NCBI GenBank assembly: GCA_022559845.1 | Contig: CM040128.1 | Coordinates: 78,989,247-79,053,246, forward strand | Length of the DNA: 64,000 nucleotides | Origin: Amorphophallus konjac | Lineage: Eukaryota; Streptophyta; Magnoliopsida; Alismatales; Araceae | Reading direction: 5' to 3' | Part shown: piece by piece, positions 24,501 to 34,551 of the stretch | Layout: every line of letters begins with the position of its first letter | How positions within the stretch are numbered: position 1 is the stretch's first letter | Made by a program: the position numbers and the translations under genes | Notes under the pieces: model-generated | Seen by the model: the letters and a program-made list of their open reading frames with translations, nothing else | The model's database searches: none | Told to the model about the DNA's origin: nothing

Positions 24501-25263
24501 GAAATTTTAAGAGTATTAATTTTCTATTTTTCCATATAATTATTTTTCCAAAATTCTTTAGTCGAAAAAATGGCACTATTCATTAATTTGAATTGACGAC
24601 TTGCTCAAAGTCACTTCTTATAGAATTGACGCTCGTAGATGTGGGCGTCAATTCATTTTTGATTTTTCTATTTGACCTCCAAAAGACCGATATCGTGTAT
24701 ATACCCCTATTCTTTTATAATATCCTTAACTATATACTTTATTTGACCTTTACTAATTTAGAAATAACGACTTATATTGAGTCATTTTTCACATTATATA
24801 CGCCTATACTAAGAGGCGTCATTTAAGTTTTGGTCATTTCTCATTGCCCATGAAAAGACCAAAATTGTATATATGTCCATTCTTTTATCCTTTGTATATC
24901 TTTAATGTATTTAAATCTTATATATATATATCCTTCTCCCTTCTAATAAAGTTATAATATAGTAAATGTGGAATATTAAATTTTCTAAATTAGTAATAAA
25001 ATATAAATTGATATTTTCTTCAAGATTTAATGATTCTTAATTCAATTAAAATTATTTTGTGCATCTAATGGCTACTTAAAATAACATGTTATTCTTAAAT
25101 GTATTATAATATAATGGTAAGGTCTATGAGTCCATTTTGTAAGACTTTTCAGAATGTAAGGGGGTTATGTACAAGGTCCAGGCCTCGTTTAATTATTATA
25201 TATTTATATATTTTAATTTTTTATTTGGACTTTCTAGTCCTTTAATTTACCAGGGTTGCTACA
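21541..25263 (-). repeat. Tekay-like 5' LTR (right copy)
   Basis: Direct repeat of 15161-18924 with the same hairpin boxes (about 23000-23620 and 24380-24840) and TATA box (24213-24221). Followed by the acacg target duplication and the resumed Tat protease frame. Confidence 0.92.
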
Positions 25264-25823
25264 ACACGGGAGCTTCTATCAATGTTTGTCCCTTGAGCAC
25301 GTTGCGTGCCTACAACATATCTGAAGACATGCTAAGGCCGACACTGACAACCATTGCAGTGTATGATAACTTCAGGAGGGCTTGCCACGGGGTCATGACA
25401 GTTCAAGCCGAGCTAGGGACTTTAAAGATGGATGTGGAATTTTATGTGCTGGACATAGACCCAATGTTTTTGGCTATTCTTGGTCGTCCGTGGATTGATA
25501 GTTTGAATGCAGTACCCTCGACCGCCCATCAGTGCCTCAAGTTCCCATTTCAGGGGAGGGTAGTCAAGGTGAAAAGTGTTTCCATAGTCCAGATTGTTGA
25601 TGCAATTGTTGATAAAATCCTGCCTACTTTATGGTCAAGTAATAAGCCAGTTTTGTCAGTGATGGACTTGAACTTTCCCAGGGCATATACGTCACGCAAG
25701 CCCGTCACTGCACCAGTAAATGTCAAAATAAAGTCCAAGATTAGAGATTCCAAAGGGTGGCACATTATTTTGAAGCTAGGCTATCAGCCGGGCATGGGCC
25801 TCGGCACGCAGTTGTTGGGGTGA
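25264..25823 (+). pseudogene. Tat protease, C-terminal part, plus G-patch-like tail
   Basis: The frame resumes with GASINVCPLSTLRAYNI, completing the Asp-Thr-Gly-Ala active site broken by the Tekay insertion. VEFYVLDIDPMFLAILGRPW (about 25433-25492) and AVPSTAHQCLKFP follow, as in Tat proteases. The last 25 residues, GWHIILKLGYQPGMGLGTQL, resemble a G-patch, which in some retroviruses follows the protease and binds RNA. The frame ends at TGA 25821. Confidence 0.85.
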
Positions 25824-26565
25824 ACTAACCCCGTCCCCTGAGGCAGAAAGATGAGCCGAAGAGGCCTTGGCTACCGTGAGTCCGCATTGTCAATACTGGG
25901 AGACTCCAGGCCACTGACGTGGGACTACCGTCAGCATTTCATGAAAGGCCCAATGCAGCCAAGTACTCTAAAGAAGCCGCCGCCCTGTGTTGACAAGAGA
26001 AATGATGCCGCCTTTGCTGTTGCTGACCCACCGCCGCCACTGAAGGGGATGGTGGGCAATATGGAAGATTTTTACAGTTGCTTTGAGAAGTTGTTTTATG
26101 AAGAAGAAGTTTGCCTGAAGAAAGTGGAGATGCAGCTAGTGAAGCATTCTCCGGTGAAGCCAGTTTACCAGAGGCCGTAGGAAGTGGGGAGCTCTATAAC
26201 TACCTTTTCTTTGTCCCCTTTCCACCTTGCCTCCTTGTTTCAGCGATTGGGGTTTATTCCCCGTTCCACGCCAATCATGGTCGACCCGTACTTTACGGAG
26301 AGGCCACTTGAAATCTTGTTTGTTCCATGTGCTTGTGGGAAGTGCCCACCTATTGATTTGTCCACTATGTGGACCCCCACCAATAATCTCCATGATATGT
26401 GGTTTTCATATTCCGACCCATTCTTCGATTGTCTCTTCCCATCTCTATTTCCCATGAAACTTCCTCCTCCTCCTTCCTCTTCTAACCCCTCTTGCTTCAT
26501 GATTTCCTCCGACCTCCAAAAAAAATGCCAATTTTAAAACGGAGGTTTCGCTAGAGGATTACGCT
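25824..26565 (+). other. Tat spacer between protease and RT, possible intron
   Basis: One open piece (25851-26180) begins MSRRGLGYRESALSILGDSR, a second glycine-rich echo of the G-patch, and includes an acidic FYSCFEKLFYEEE. From 26185 on the sequence is pyrimidine rich with stops in the RT frame. A tract ending ttcccag (near 26585) looks like a 3' splice site. Some Ogre elements are known to have an intron between protease and RT, so a spliced or decayed segment is possible. No donor was identified with confidence. Confidence 0.45.
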
Positions 26566-28060
26566 ATGTTCTGTCCATCTTCCCAGGGGCATGAGGCCCC
26601 TACTTCTTTCCCTGTAGATTTCTTATCCCCTAGGTTGGTAGAGTCAGTCGGGCCAGAGTCTAGTTCTAGTGTTGTCAGCCCATCCACGTCTACGGCGCAC
26701 CCTGCGGTGCGTCATTCTAGATCCGTTCCAGATAGGTTTCTTCAAGATTTAGCTCAAAGATGTCATGCCCTCCTCAAATGTCCTGAGTTTGTAGAGACCG
26801 CAATAGTCTTAGAGGATGATGAGAAAGTAGAAGGGGTGTGGAGCAATGACGGATTAGGTGTTTATGAAATCAGAGATGAGAAGGACCCAGCCGATGATGA
26901 GGAAAGCGACGTGGATGACGCTGTCGATCTATACGCACAAGGTTTGAAGAGATTTGATGAACTGTCGTCGGCAGTGGATGAACCCACAAAAGAGATTAAT
27001 CTGGGAACCGAAGAGGACCCTAGGCCCATAATCATTTCCTCTAATCTCCCTCCTCAAGTTAAAGAGGAGCTAATCAAGGTTTTGAGGGAGTACATCGATT
27101 CTTTTGCCTTGTCCAATGAGGACATGCCGAGTCTTGACCACGCTCTAGTGGAACACAGACTTATCCTTAAGCCAGGGGCAACACCCGTTAAACAAAAATC
27201 AAGAAGATTCCACCCTCAAATGGTCTTAAGGATAAAGGAAGAGGTTGATAAATTACACAAGGCCAAGTTCATTAGAGTTGTTTTATATCCTCAATGGGTG
27301 GCAAATAGAGTCCCTGTGATGAAAAAGGACGGAAAGATCCGGATTTGTATCGATTTCAGGGACTTAAATAAGGTATGTCCGAAAGATGATTTCCCGCTTC
27401 CTCACATTGATGTGTTGGTAGACAACACGGCTGGGTATGAAGCCCTCTCATTTATGGATGGATATTCTGGCTATAATCAAATCCATTTTGCTCCCGAGGA
27501 CCAAGAGAAGACCTCGTTCACCACGCCCTGGGGCACATACTGCTATGTTGTCGTGCCATTTGGGTTGAAGAATGCGGGTGCCACGTATCAGCGGGCAATG
27601 ATGGCTATCTTCCACGACATGATGCATGTGTATATGGAAGCCTACGTGGATGATATTCTGGTGAAATCGAGGTCCAAGGAAGAACACCCCGCCATTTTAT
27701 CCAAGGTGTTGCAAAGGGCTAAGGAGTATAAGCTGAAAATGAATCCAAAGAAATGTGTGTTTGGAGTTGCATCAGGGAAATTGCTAGGGTTCATAGTTAG
27801 CAAGTAGGGGATTCAGATTGATCCAAACAAGGCAAAGGCCATTATGAAAAGGCCACCACCTAAGAATATCATTGAGCTTAGAGGTTTGATTGGGCGTTTG
27901 CAATTCATTCGGAGATTTATATCTCAGCATTCGCAAAGATGCCGCCCATTTTATGAATTGTTAAAGGCGGGAGCTAAATTTGAATGGAATGAACAGTGTC
28001 AGAAGGCCTACGAGGATCTTAAGGTTTATCTATCTAATCCCCCTGTTCTGCAACCCCCTG
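26566..28060 (+). pseudogene. Tat reverse transcriptase
   Basis: The opening 413 codons give an acidic spacer, then RT from about residue 200. Key blocks are NRVPVMKKDGKIRICIDFRD, FPLPHIDVLVDNTAGYEALS, FGLKNAGATYQRAM and the catalytic YVDD at residues 360-363. A TAG at 27805 interrupts after LLGFIVSK. The same frame continues with the thumb and connection (LRGLIGRLQFIRRFISQHSQ). RT copies the element RNA in the particle. No frameshift was found from here to the end of integrase at 30330; only stops break it. Confidence 0.92.
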
Positions 28061-28470
28061 TCCCTGGGAAACCCTTAATATTATACATTTCTGTTATTGA
28101 TGACTCCCTAGGAGCTGTCCTGGCGTAAGTGGACGACAAAGGAAGAGAAAGTGCAGCATACTATCTTTCTAGGTTGTTTAATCATGTCGAATCTAAGTAT
28201 ACTGCCATGGAGAAGACCTGCGCAGCATTAGTATGGGTGGCTCAGAAATTCAAGCACTACTTCCTTGCCCATGAGGTTAAGTTGAACTCTAGAATGGACC
28301 CAATCCGTTAAAAAAAACATGTCCTTTCTAGCAGATTAGCTCGCTGGCAGAGCTTTCTTTCCCAATTTGATATCACTTTTGTTGTTCAGAAAGTGATCAA
28401 GGGATACACGATCGCTGAACATCTTGCTCATTCTCCTATCCCTCGCACTGATTCAATCCAGGACGAGTTT
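28061..28470 (+). pseudogene. Tat first RNase H (Gypsy type, degenerate)
   Basis: In the RT frame: PGKPLILYISVIDDSLGAVL, TAA 28126, SAAYYLSRLFNHVESKYTAM and RLARWQSFLSQFDITFV. TAA 28309 also interrupts. In Tat elements this domain usually lacks part of its catalytic set and works as a connection. Here too the first catalytic acidic position is not clearly kept. Confidence 0.75.
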
Positions 28471-28917
28471 CCTAACGAGCACCTGGTTGTACTTACTCAT
28501 CTCCCTTTCTGGTCTTTGCACTTCGACGGTGCTCTCAATTCTCAGGGCCGTGGAATCGGCGCTGTTCTCCTCACTCCGGAAGGAGTAACCATCCCCATCG
28601 CTTATCAGCTCACTTTCCCTGTCACAAACAACATAGCCGAGTATGAGGCTCTCCTTGCCGGACTGAAGCACGCCTACATCATGGGCGCGCGATACCTGAA
28701 CATCATAGGAGACTCTCAGTTGGTGTTGCGTCAAGTTCGTTCAACTTACCGCACCCGTGACCCTAAACTCAAGCCTTATCAATATTTGGTCACGCTCTTG
28801 GCTAGGCAATTCCGCAAGCTAATCTATATTCATACTCCTCGTTCTCAGAACATTCAAGCTGATGCTTTGGCATCTCTAGCTTCTTCCCTTTCTTTTCCTC
28901 TTAGTCACGCCACTTAG
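28471..28917 (+). pseudogene. Tat additional archaeal-type RNase H (aRNH)
   Basis: A second RNase H follows the first without a frame change: LHFDGALNSQGRGIGAVLLT, NNIAEYEALLAGLKHAYIMG, IIGDSQLVLRQV and NIQADALASLA. All four catalytic acids of the D-E-D-D set are visible (FDGA, AEYE, GDSQ, QADA). The dual arrangement is the hallmark of the Tat lineage. It ends at TAG 28915, where the frame continues into integrase. Confidence 0.92.
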
Positions 28918-30330
28918 ACCATTGTGGTCCAGCGGTTAGACGCTCCTTCCCTTCAGGATCCCTGGTTTGACCACCTTAGGAAATTTGTGGAGAAGAAGGC
29001 TGAAAGGGAGGATTTGAAGGAAGTTTCTTTAACTGAGCTTGAGGAGATTATAGAAGAAGAGGAATTACCGTGGTATTATGAAATAGAGCAGTATTGTAAG
29101 GATGGTTCATTCCTAGAGACGGCCAATGCCGAGCAGCGCAAGGCCATCAGAAGAGTCGCCTCCAGATACACGATTGTAACAGAAGAATTGTATAGGAGGG
29201 CTCTCAACGGAGTTCTAATGAGGTGTTTAGATGACGATGAGGCTTGGAAAGTTGTTGAAGCAGCTCACGCAAGCGAGTGTGGAGGGCATGTTAATGGTCA
29301 GGCTTTGGCGAAGAAGATTCTTAGGTAGGGCTATTACTGGCCAACCCTAGAAGAAGACTGCTCCACCTATGTCCGTAGGTGTCTTCAATGTCAACTTCAT
29401 GCCGATAAAATCCATGCTCCTGCTTCCTCTCTTTACCCTCTCTCTGCTCCTTGGCCATTCTCCATGTGGGCTTTTGACATTGTAGGCCCGCTGGGTGATC
29501 CGAACTCCCAAGTTAAACAAAAATCTTTCATTCTGACTGCTACAGAGTACTTCACCAAGTGGGCGAAAGCTGAAGCTTATGCAGAAATCAAAGCTACCAC
29601 AGTATGCTACTTCATCCTCAAGAATATCATTTCACGGTTCGGAGTGCCAAGTGATATCGTCACCGACAACGGGCCTCAATTTGTGTCTCAAGAACTTCAG
29701 AACCTCTGTAAGAAATTTAATATTTCATTGCATCATTCATCACCATACTACCCTCAAGGTAACGGCCAAGCCGAGGCCGCGAATAAAACCCTTCTTAAAA
29801 TCATTAAGAAAACATGCGAGTTACATAAATTTGTTGATTGGGCCGACAAATTGATAGAAGCTCTGTGGGCTTATCGCATCTCCGTCCGTACTCCCACAGG
29901 GCAGACTCCTTTTGCTCTCATCTATGGGATGGAGGCGGTACTCCCATACGAGATCTTGATCCCTTCCCTAAGAGTGCAGCTGGACAAAGAACTTAATCTC
30001 GACGAGCGTCGGGAGACGTTGCTAGTCCAACTGAAACTCTTAGATGAGAAGAGGCTTAACGCGGCCAATCACGCCTCTGTTTACCAAAAGCGTGTCTCGT
30101 GGCATTTTCAAAAGAAGGTTATTGAAAGAAAATTTCAAGTGGGTAACTTGATTTTGAAACGTAAATTTATCATATCAGCAGGTCCTAGGTCTAAGCTGCA
30201 ACCTAATTGGGAAGGACCATTTGTAATTAAAGAAATATATCCTGGGAACGCGTATCGTCTTGTTAATGCGGAGGGCGAAGAATTGCCTAATCCGTGGAAT
30301 GGGCTGTATTTAAAATATTTTTATCCATAG
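28918..30330 (+). pseudogene. Tat integrase
   Basis: A linker (EEIIEEEELPWYYEIEQYCK) leads to the HHCC zinc finger (HASECGGHVNGQ ... RRCLQCQLHADK, about 29266-29400), interrupted by TAG 29326. The catalytic core from 29464 has Asp-5 (MWAFDIVG), Asp-68 (VTDNGPQF) and Glu-104 (GQAEAANKT), giving the D-x35-E spacing of integrases. The C-terminal GPF-type domain (LQPNWEGPFVIKEIYPGNAY) ends near 30280. There is no chromodomain. The frame stops at 30328. Integrase would insert the DNA copy. Confidence 0.92.
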
Positions 30331-31097
30331 AGTCAAGCTAGCAACGGCCCGGTGGCAGGGTGTTCCTCTACTTAATCATGAAGGAGGTCCCCGGTTCAAC
30401 ATTCACACAATACACGACCCCCGTGGTTCGGTTTTCCTTTTCGCGCAACAACGTTTCTCCCTTGGCCATGCCTAGGGACAAGTGAAAATCTTTTTTTCCT
30501 CCTCTTTCGGCCGAAAATAGGGGCAAGTGGTGAATAAGGGGGCAAAAACTGATCTAGACACCCCGATAAAAAGGAAGGTCTCAAATAGGGGCAGTCCGTT
30601 ATGACCTAATTATGCATTCATAAAAGCAAAAGAAATGAAGGAAATAAAAGAAAAAGAGGCAAAATCAAAGGCAAAGCTAAAAGCTCACTCAAAAGCTCGA
30701 AGCTCAAAAGTTTAAATGCTCCCAAAAGAAGGAAACTAGGCATGGCAAGAGTGACAGTACAGTTTCCCCGCGGGACGTCATGAGCCCGGTCGTATGCGTG
30801 CCTAGAGCGGATGTAGGTTCGATGACGGACATAAAGCCCCGGCGCAACAGACTGATTCTTTGAAAAGGGGTTGTCGCGAGAAGAACTCAAGCCCTAAAAA
30901 CCTCTATACCTATTGCCGGCTTTCCTAATCAAATTCTCTCTTTTATTTTTCAAGGACTGGATCGTACCCCGGGTATGACCTTGGTAGAGGGGTGCGTTAA
31001 GTAGAATTGGGCACCGGCCATGGGTGGTCACCCATAACGCACACTGAACTCAGGAAACCCCTAATGAGATAGGAAGGTCCCTCGTCGCCGAGTTTGA
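30331..31097 (+). other. Tat post-pol region, nothing recognised
   Basis: No coding region, hairpin field or repeat is evident. The stretch leads into the A-rich array. Confidence 0.6.
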
Positions 31098-31515
31098 GAT
31101 GGCTCTAAAATCCAAAAAAAATAAAAAAAATCAAATATTTTAAAATCCAAAAAATCAAGTATTTCAAAATCCAAAAAAATAAAATATCTCAAAACCCCGA
31201 AAAAAAATCAAATATTTCAAAATGTAAAAAATCAAGTATTTCAAAATCCAAAAAAATCAAATATCTCAAAACCCCGAAAAAAATCAAATATTTCTAAAAT
31301 CCAAAAAAATTAAATATTTCAAAATCCAAAAAATCAAGTATTTCAAAATCCAAAAAGATTAAATATTTCAAAATCTAAAAAAAATCAAATATTTCAAAAT
31401 CCAAAAAATCAAATATTTCAAAATCTAAAAAATCAAATATCTCAAAACTCCGAAAAAAAATCCAATATTTCAAAATCTAAAAAAATCAAATATTTTCAAA
31501 ACCACAAAAACATTT
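31098..31515 (+). repeat. A-rich tandem array, ~24-28 bp units
   Basis: About 16 degenerate copies of a unit like aaaatccaaaaaatcaaa plus tatttc. Some copies carry aaaaccccgaa at the start. Tandem arrays between pol and the 3' LTR are known from Tat elements and have seeded satellite DNA in some plants. Confidence 0.9.
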
Positions 31516-31734
31516 TCATCATCATGATTTGCATTCATGGCATGCATTGCATCCATTTTTCTTTGGTGCTATTTGCCTATTTAATAAGGCTTACCTCATT
31601 GACCAAAAATCAAGAACTGGTCATTTTCTCACTTGCTACAGGCAAGGGATTAAGTCTAAAATAGATTTAATCTGTTTTCTTTGCTTATGTGTGTGTAGGG
31701 GCAGGTTGAAGGCAAGATTCAGCACTTTCATCAT

Positions 31735-32045
31735 TGAACGGTCCTCTGGTGACCGTTTTGTTCCGTTTCATCATTCGCACGGCCTCATACAGACCGTTTC
31801 TATCTCCAGCACCTCCATGAATTAAGGGTCCTCACTAGACCGTTCAAGAACCACAACGCTACATGATTGACTGTTCTATTCTGTCCACAGTCCCTTTATA
31901 GACCGTTCAATTATCCAAACGTCCCTGTTTTTACCTCTGCCTTTGATCTGGTACACGGCCCAGGTCTGGCCGCTTAACTCTATCGCGCGGTTAGACTATA
32001 ACCGTTTATCTAACTGAGCGATCTTGGTATGGACCGTGTTCACCC
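31735..32045 (+). repeat. Hairpin box field 1 (Tat, 3' of pol)
   Basis: About seven 19-20 nt boxes such as GCGGTTAGACTATAACCGT, ACGGCCTCATACAGACCGT and ACGGTCCTCTGGTGACCGT, spaced about 35-45 bp. Outer ACGG/CCGT is constant; inner stem bases differ between boxes but still mostly pair. Confidence 0.8.
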
Positions 32046-32182
32046 TGATCCTATCTCAAACTCATTTAATCACAGGCAAGAAAGGCCAAACTCAAATCAA
32101 TCCAATCATCCATTTTATTCATTCATATGCAAACATTTCCAAGCATAAATCTCTATCCCAACATCGTGAAAAAACAAGAAAA

Positions 32183-33628
32183 TTACTCGATCCTCAAACA
32201 GGCATCCCCGCGAGGCCTAATCTCTCCCAGCTCTCTCACATATGCCTGGTAAGCCTCTTGGAGCTCTGTCACCTCCGCCGGTAGGGTGAGCACCCTACTA
32301 ATCTCCCACATGATCAGGGCGCTCCTGACCGCCTGCTCGTCCTCCTCTAACCCGAACCTCCTCGCCTGTAGTGCAGGAAGATGGGGTAGTGCTGGAAGTG
32401 TAGTCCGGGGTAGTCCAACCTGAAGGAGGCACCAGTGCGGGCTGTACATCGCCAGAGCAGTGTCGCCCACGAGTCTCAAGTCCAAGCCAGGCCTCCTACG
32501 AAGCCTGAGGGTAGTGCCGTGGAGGAAAGAAGGGCACATCACAAATCGATCCAAGGGCAAGGTGTTGATGTAGAGGCGCCACTCGTTCCTCATCTTCTTG
32601 TCTGTTGTCCTATACTCCACCTCCTGAGAGAACCTGAAAGAACCACCAATGAAGAACAAGGGATAGCTCCCGAAGATCTTGCTAACCGAGGTAACATTCA
32701 CCCTAGGAATGAACTTCATCCTGACTCCCATCCAGCATTCTAGGAGAATCATAGAGCCGAACAGTGGCCCCCCTAGAGCGGCTGAGCTAAGACCCACGTA
32801 TAAGTAAGCAAGGATGGCCTGGGAGATGGAAAGACCCTGCCACAGACCACTGATGGTGCTAAGGATGGGAACATCTAAGACATGGTCGGCAGAGGGGAAG
32901 AGTATGGCCCCGCACAAACAAATGGAAGCGGCCTTAGCTATGGCCTCATTCCACCCACACTTATTTTTACAATGTGCTATCACCCACTGGCTAAGAGGTA
33001 GTAGATGGATCTAGTGAGGGCCCACTATGGTGCGAATGTCCTTGGCGCTAGGTATGAACTCTCCTAAGATAAGGGCAGGATCCACAGGGGCAACAGTGTG
33101 ATAGACTAGATCCTCCTCGCCCACCTTGGACCTAGGGAAGGACAAATAGGTCTCCACCTCCTCTAGAGGGATGGTAGCCTCGAAAGATGGGAACATGAAG
33201 GTGTGGGTTTGGGGGTGCCATATCTCTATCAAAGCTGAAATGTTGTGCCAATCTAAAGAAAGCTTAGGGTAATTCTTGGCTAATACTAGAAGGGAATGAA
33301 GATGCCAGGATCTAAGGATGGATGTCACAGATATGGGTAACTCGCGGATCATGGGGGCCATCCACTTCAAAGTGGAGTATCGTCTTGGGCCAGGGAGAAG
33401 CTGAAATGGAGAAAGGACAAAGAGAAAAGAGAGGAAGGGTATATAAGCTTTTGAAGGAATTGGATGAAATTGAATTGAATAAACTTAACTTACCTCTCTC
33501 ATAGGGCTGGAGCTCAAGTGCCCCGGGATGGTGGTCGGCCGTTACAGCATGTCGTGCTCCTTCCTAGCCAGCTTTGGACCTTGGTAAGCCACCTCTCCCA
33601 TGGAACTCCCTTCCAAGGCCCTCTTCAT
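32183..33628 (-). pseudogene. Antisense gene B of the Tat element: two-exon gene, DUF7745-like
   Basis: Exon 1 is 33628-33494 (ATG at 33628, 45 codons). The intron, 33493-33401, has a consensus donor (GAG|GTAAGT) and acceptor (TTTCAG). Exon 2 is 33400-32183 (406 codons with stop). The frame is kept across the junction. Conserved-looking stretches are ALIEIWHPQTHTFMFPSFEA, KAASICLCGAILFPSADHVL and LAYLYVGLSSAALGGPLFGS. They resemble a family of uncharacterised plant proteins related to the plant mobile domain (DUF7745-like, from memory). Premature stops are TAA 33544 and TAG 33013. It is antisense to pol and downstream of gene A. Function unknown; Tat elements are known to carry extra open frames in both orientations. 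Confidence 0.7.
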
Positions 33629-33710
33629 GATGTTTTGAGCAAGATTGAGAAGGGTTTCAAGGCTTGAAAGAGGGTTGATGTGTGAAGAACGAATTTGGAA
33701 TCCCCTCTTA

Positions 33711-33720
33711 CTTATAGAGC
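33711..33720 (-). promoter_or_regulatory. TATA-like box upstream of antisense gene B
   Basis: CTATAAG on the minus strand, about 85 bp before the gene B ATG. Position and context suit a core promoter, but a single box is weak evidence. Confidence 0.35.
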
Positions 33721-33789
33721 TTGGTAAAAGACCTAAACCCCCTAGAATTGAGGTAGGATAAGTCTAGATGAAGTTAAGATAGAGTTTTG

Positions 33790-34130
33790 GGGTGATTTGG
33801 GACACCTATTCTCGGGTTAGGACTCTCCAAGAGAGTCCCGTTCGGACTCTCAGGGCGTACGTGCACGCGGTCTATCGATAGACCGCTCTGATAGTTGAAC
33901 GGTCTGATTAAGACCGTGTAGTAACTCTCTACACAGTTCGAATCTTGGCATTTGCACGGTCTCAGAGAGGCCATTCCGTTATACACACGGTCAAATCTGA
34001 ACCATTCTGTTCTTTGAACGGACAATAGTGGACCGTTTAGTTGCATCTGTGAGTTCTGGCCAAATCGCTCTCAACGGTCTAAAGGAAGGCCGTGTAGGGT
34101 ACTGGAGCAGTCCTATTGGCGACCGTGTAG
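33790..34130 (+). repeat. Hairpin box field 2 (between antisense genes)
   Basis: About nine boxes. GCGGTCTATCGATAGACCGC (33866-33885) is a perfect 20-bp palindrome. Others are ACGGTCTGATTAAGACCGT and ACGGACAATAGTGGACCGT. The field lies in the putative upstream region of gene B. Confidence 0.8.
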
Positions 34131-34186
34131 AAACCTGAAGCCTCGTTTTTTGCCCACTTGCACCAATCTCACTCAAGTCATGTCAT

Positions 34187-34420
34187 CCCTCTCTCCCACT
34201 CACTATTTGGCGTCTCTCTCTCCCGCTCACTATTTGGCGTATCTCTCTCCCACTCACTATTTGGCGTCTCTCTTTCCCACTCTCGTGTGTCATCTCTCTC
34301 TCTCTCTCTTACTCGCGTCGTGTCTCTCTCTCAAACTCGTGTCGCGTGTCGTCTCTCTCTTTTCACTCGCGTCATGTCTCACTCACTCACTCACTCGTAC
34401 TCACTCGTGTCGGGTTGGGA
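34187..34420. repeat. 27-bp tandem repeat and CT-rich microsatellite
   Basis: Three 27-bp copies (core cactcactatttggcgt) at 34187-34267 are followed by degenerate ctctct and cactcact tracts. Open frames here are artefacts of the repeat. Confidence 0.85.
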
Positions 34421-34551
34421 GTCGTTGTTGTTAGTCAGTTAGTATCTAGCATTTGCATTCATTCACACCTTCATTCATAAACAACAAAATCAAACCAAAA
34501 ACACATCATGTCACTATCATATCCACAAGTACAAAGTCATGTCAAAATACA

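Larger units (their letters stand above)
15161..25263 (-). mobile_element. Tekay/Del-like chromovirus (Ty3/Gypsy), internally deleted, reverse orientation
   Basis: LTRs of 3.76 and 3.72 kb (15161-18924 and 21541-25263) start TGTCACGTCCC and end TTGCTACA on the plus strand. The 5-bp target duplication acacg is at 15156-15160 and 25264-25268. The primer site (antisense ggctctgatacca) at 21521 sets minus-strand orientation. The internal part is only 2.6 kb: gag, protease, the N-terminal part of RT, then directly the integrase tail with a chromodomain. The rest of RT, RNase H and the integrase catalytic core are missing, so it is non-autonomous. Very long LTRs plus a chromodomain fit the Tekay/Del lineage. 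Confidence 0.9.
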
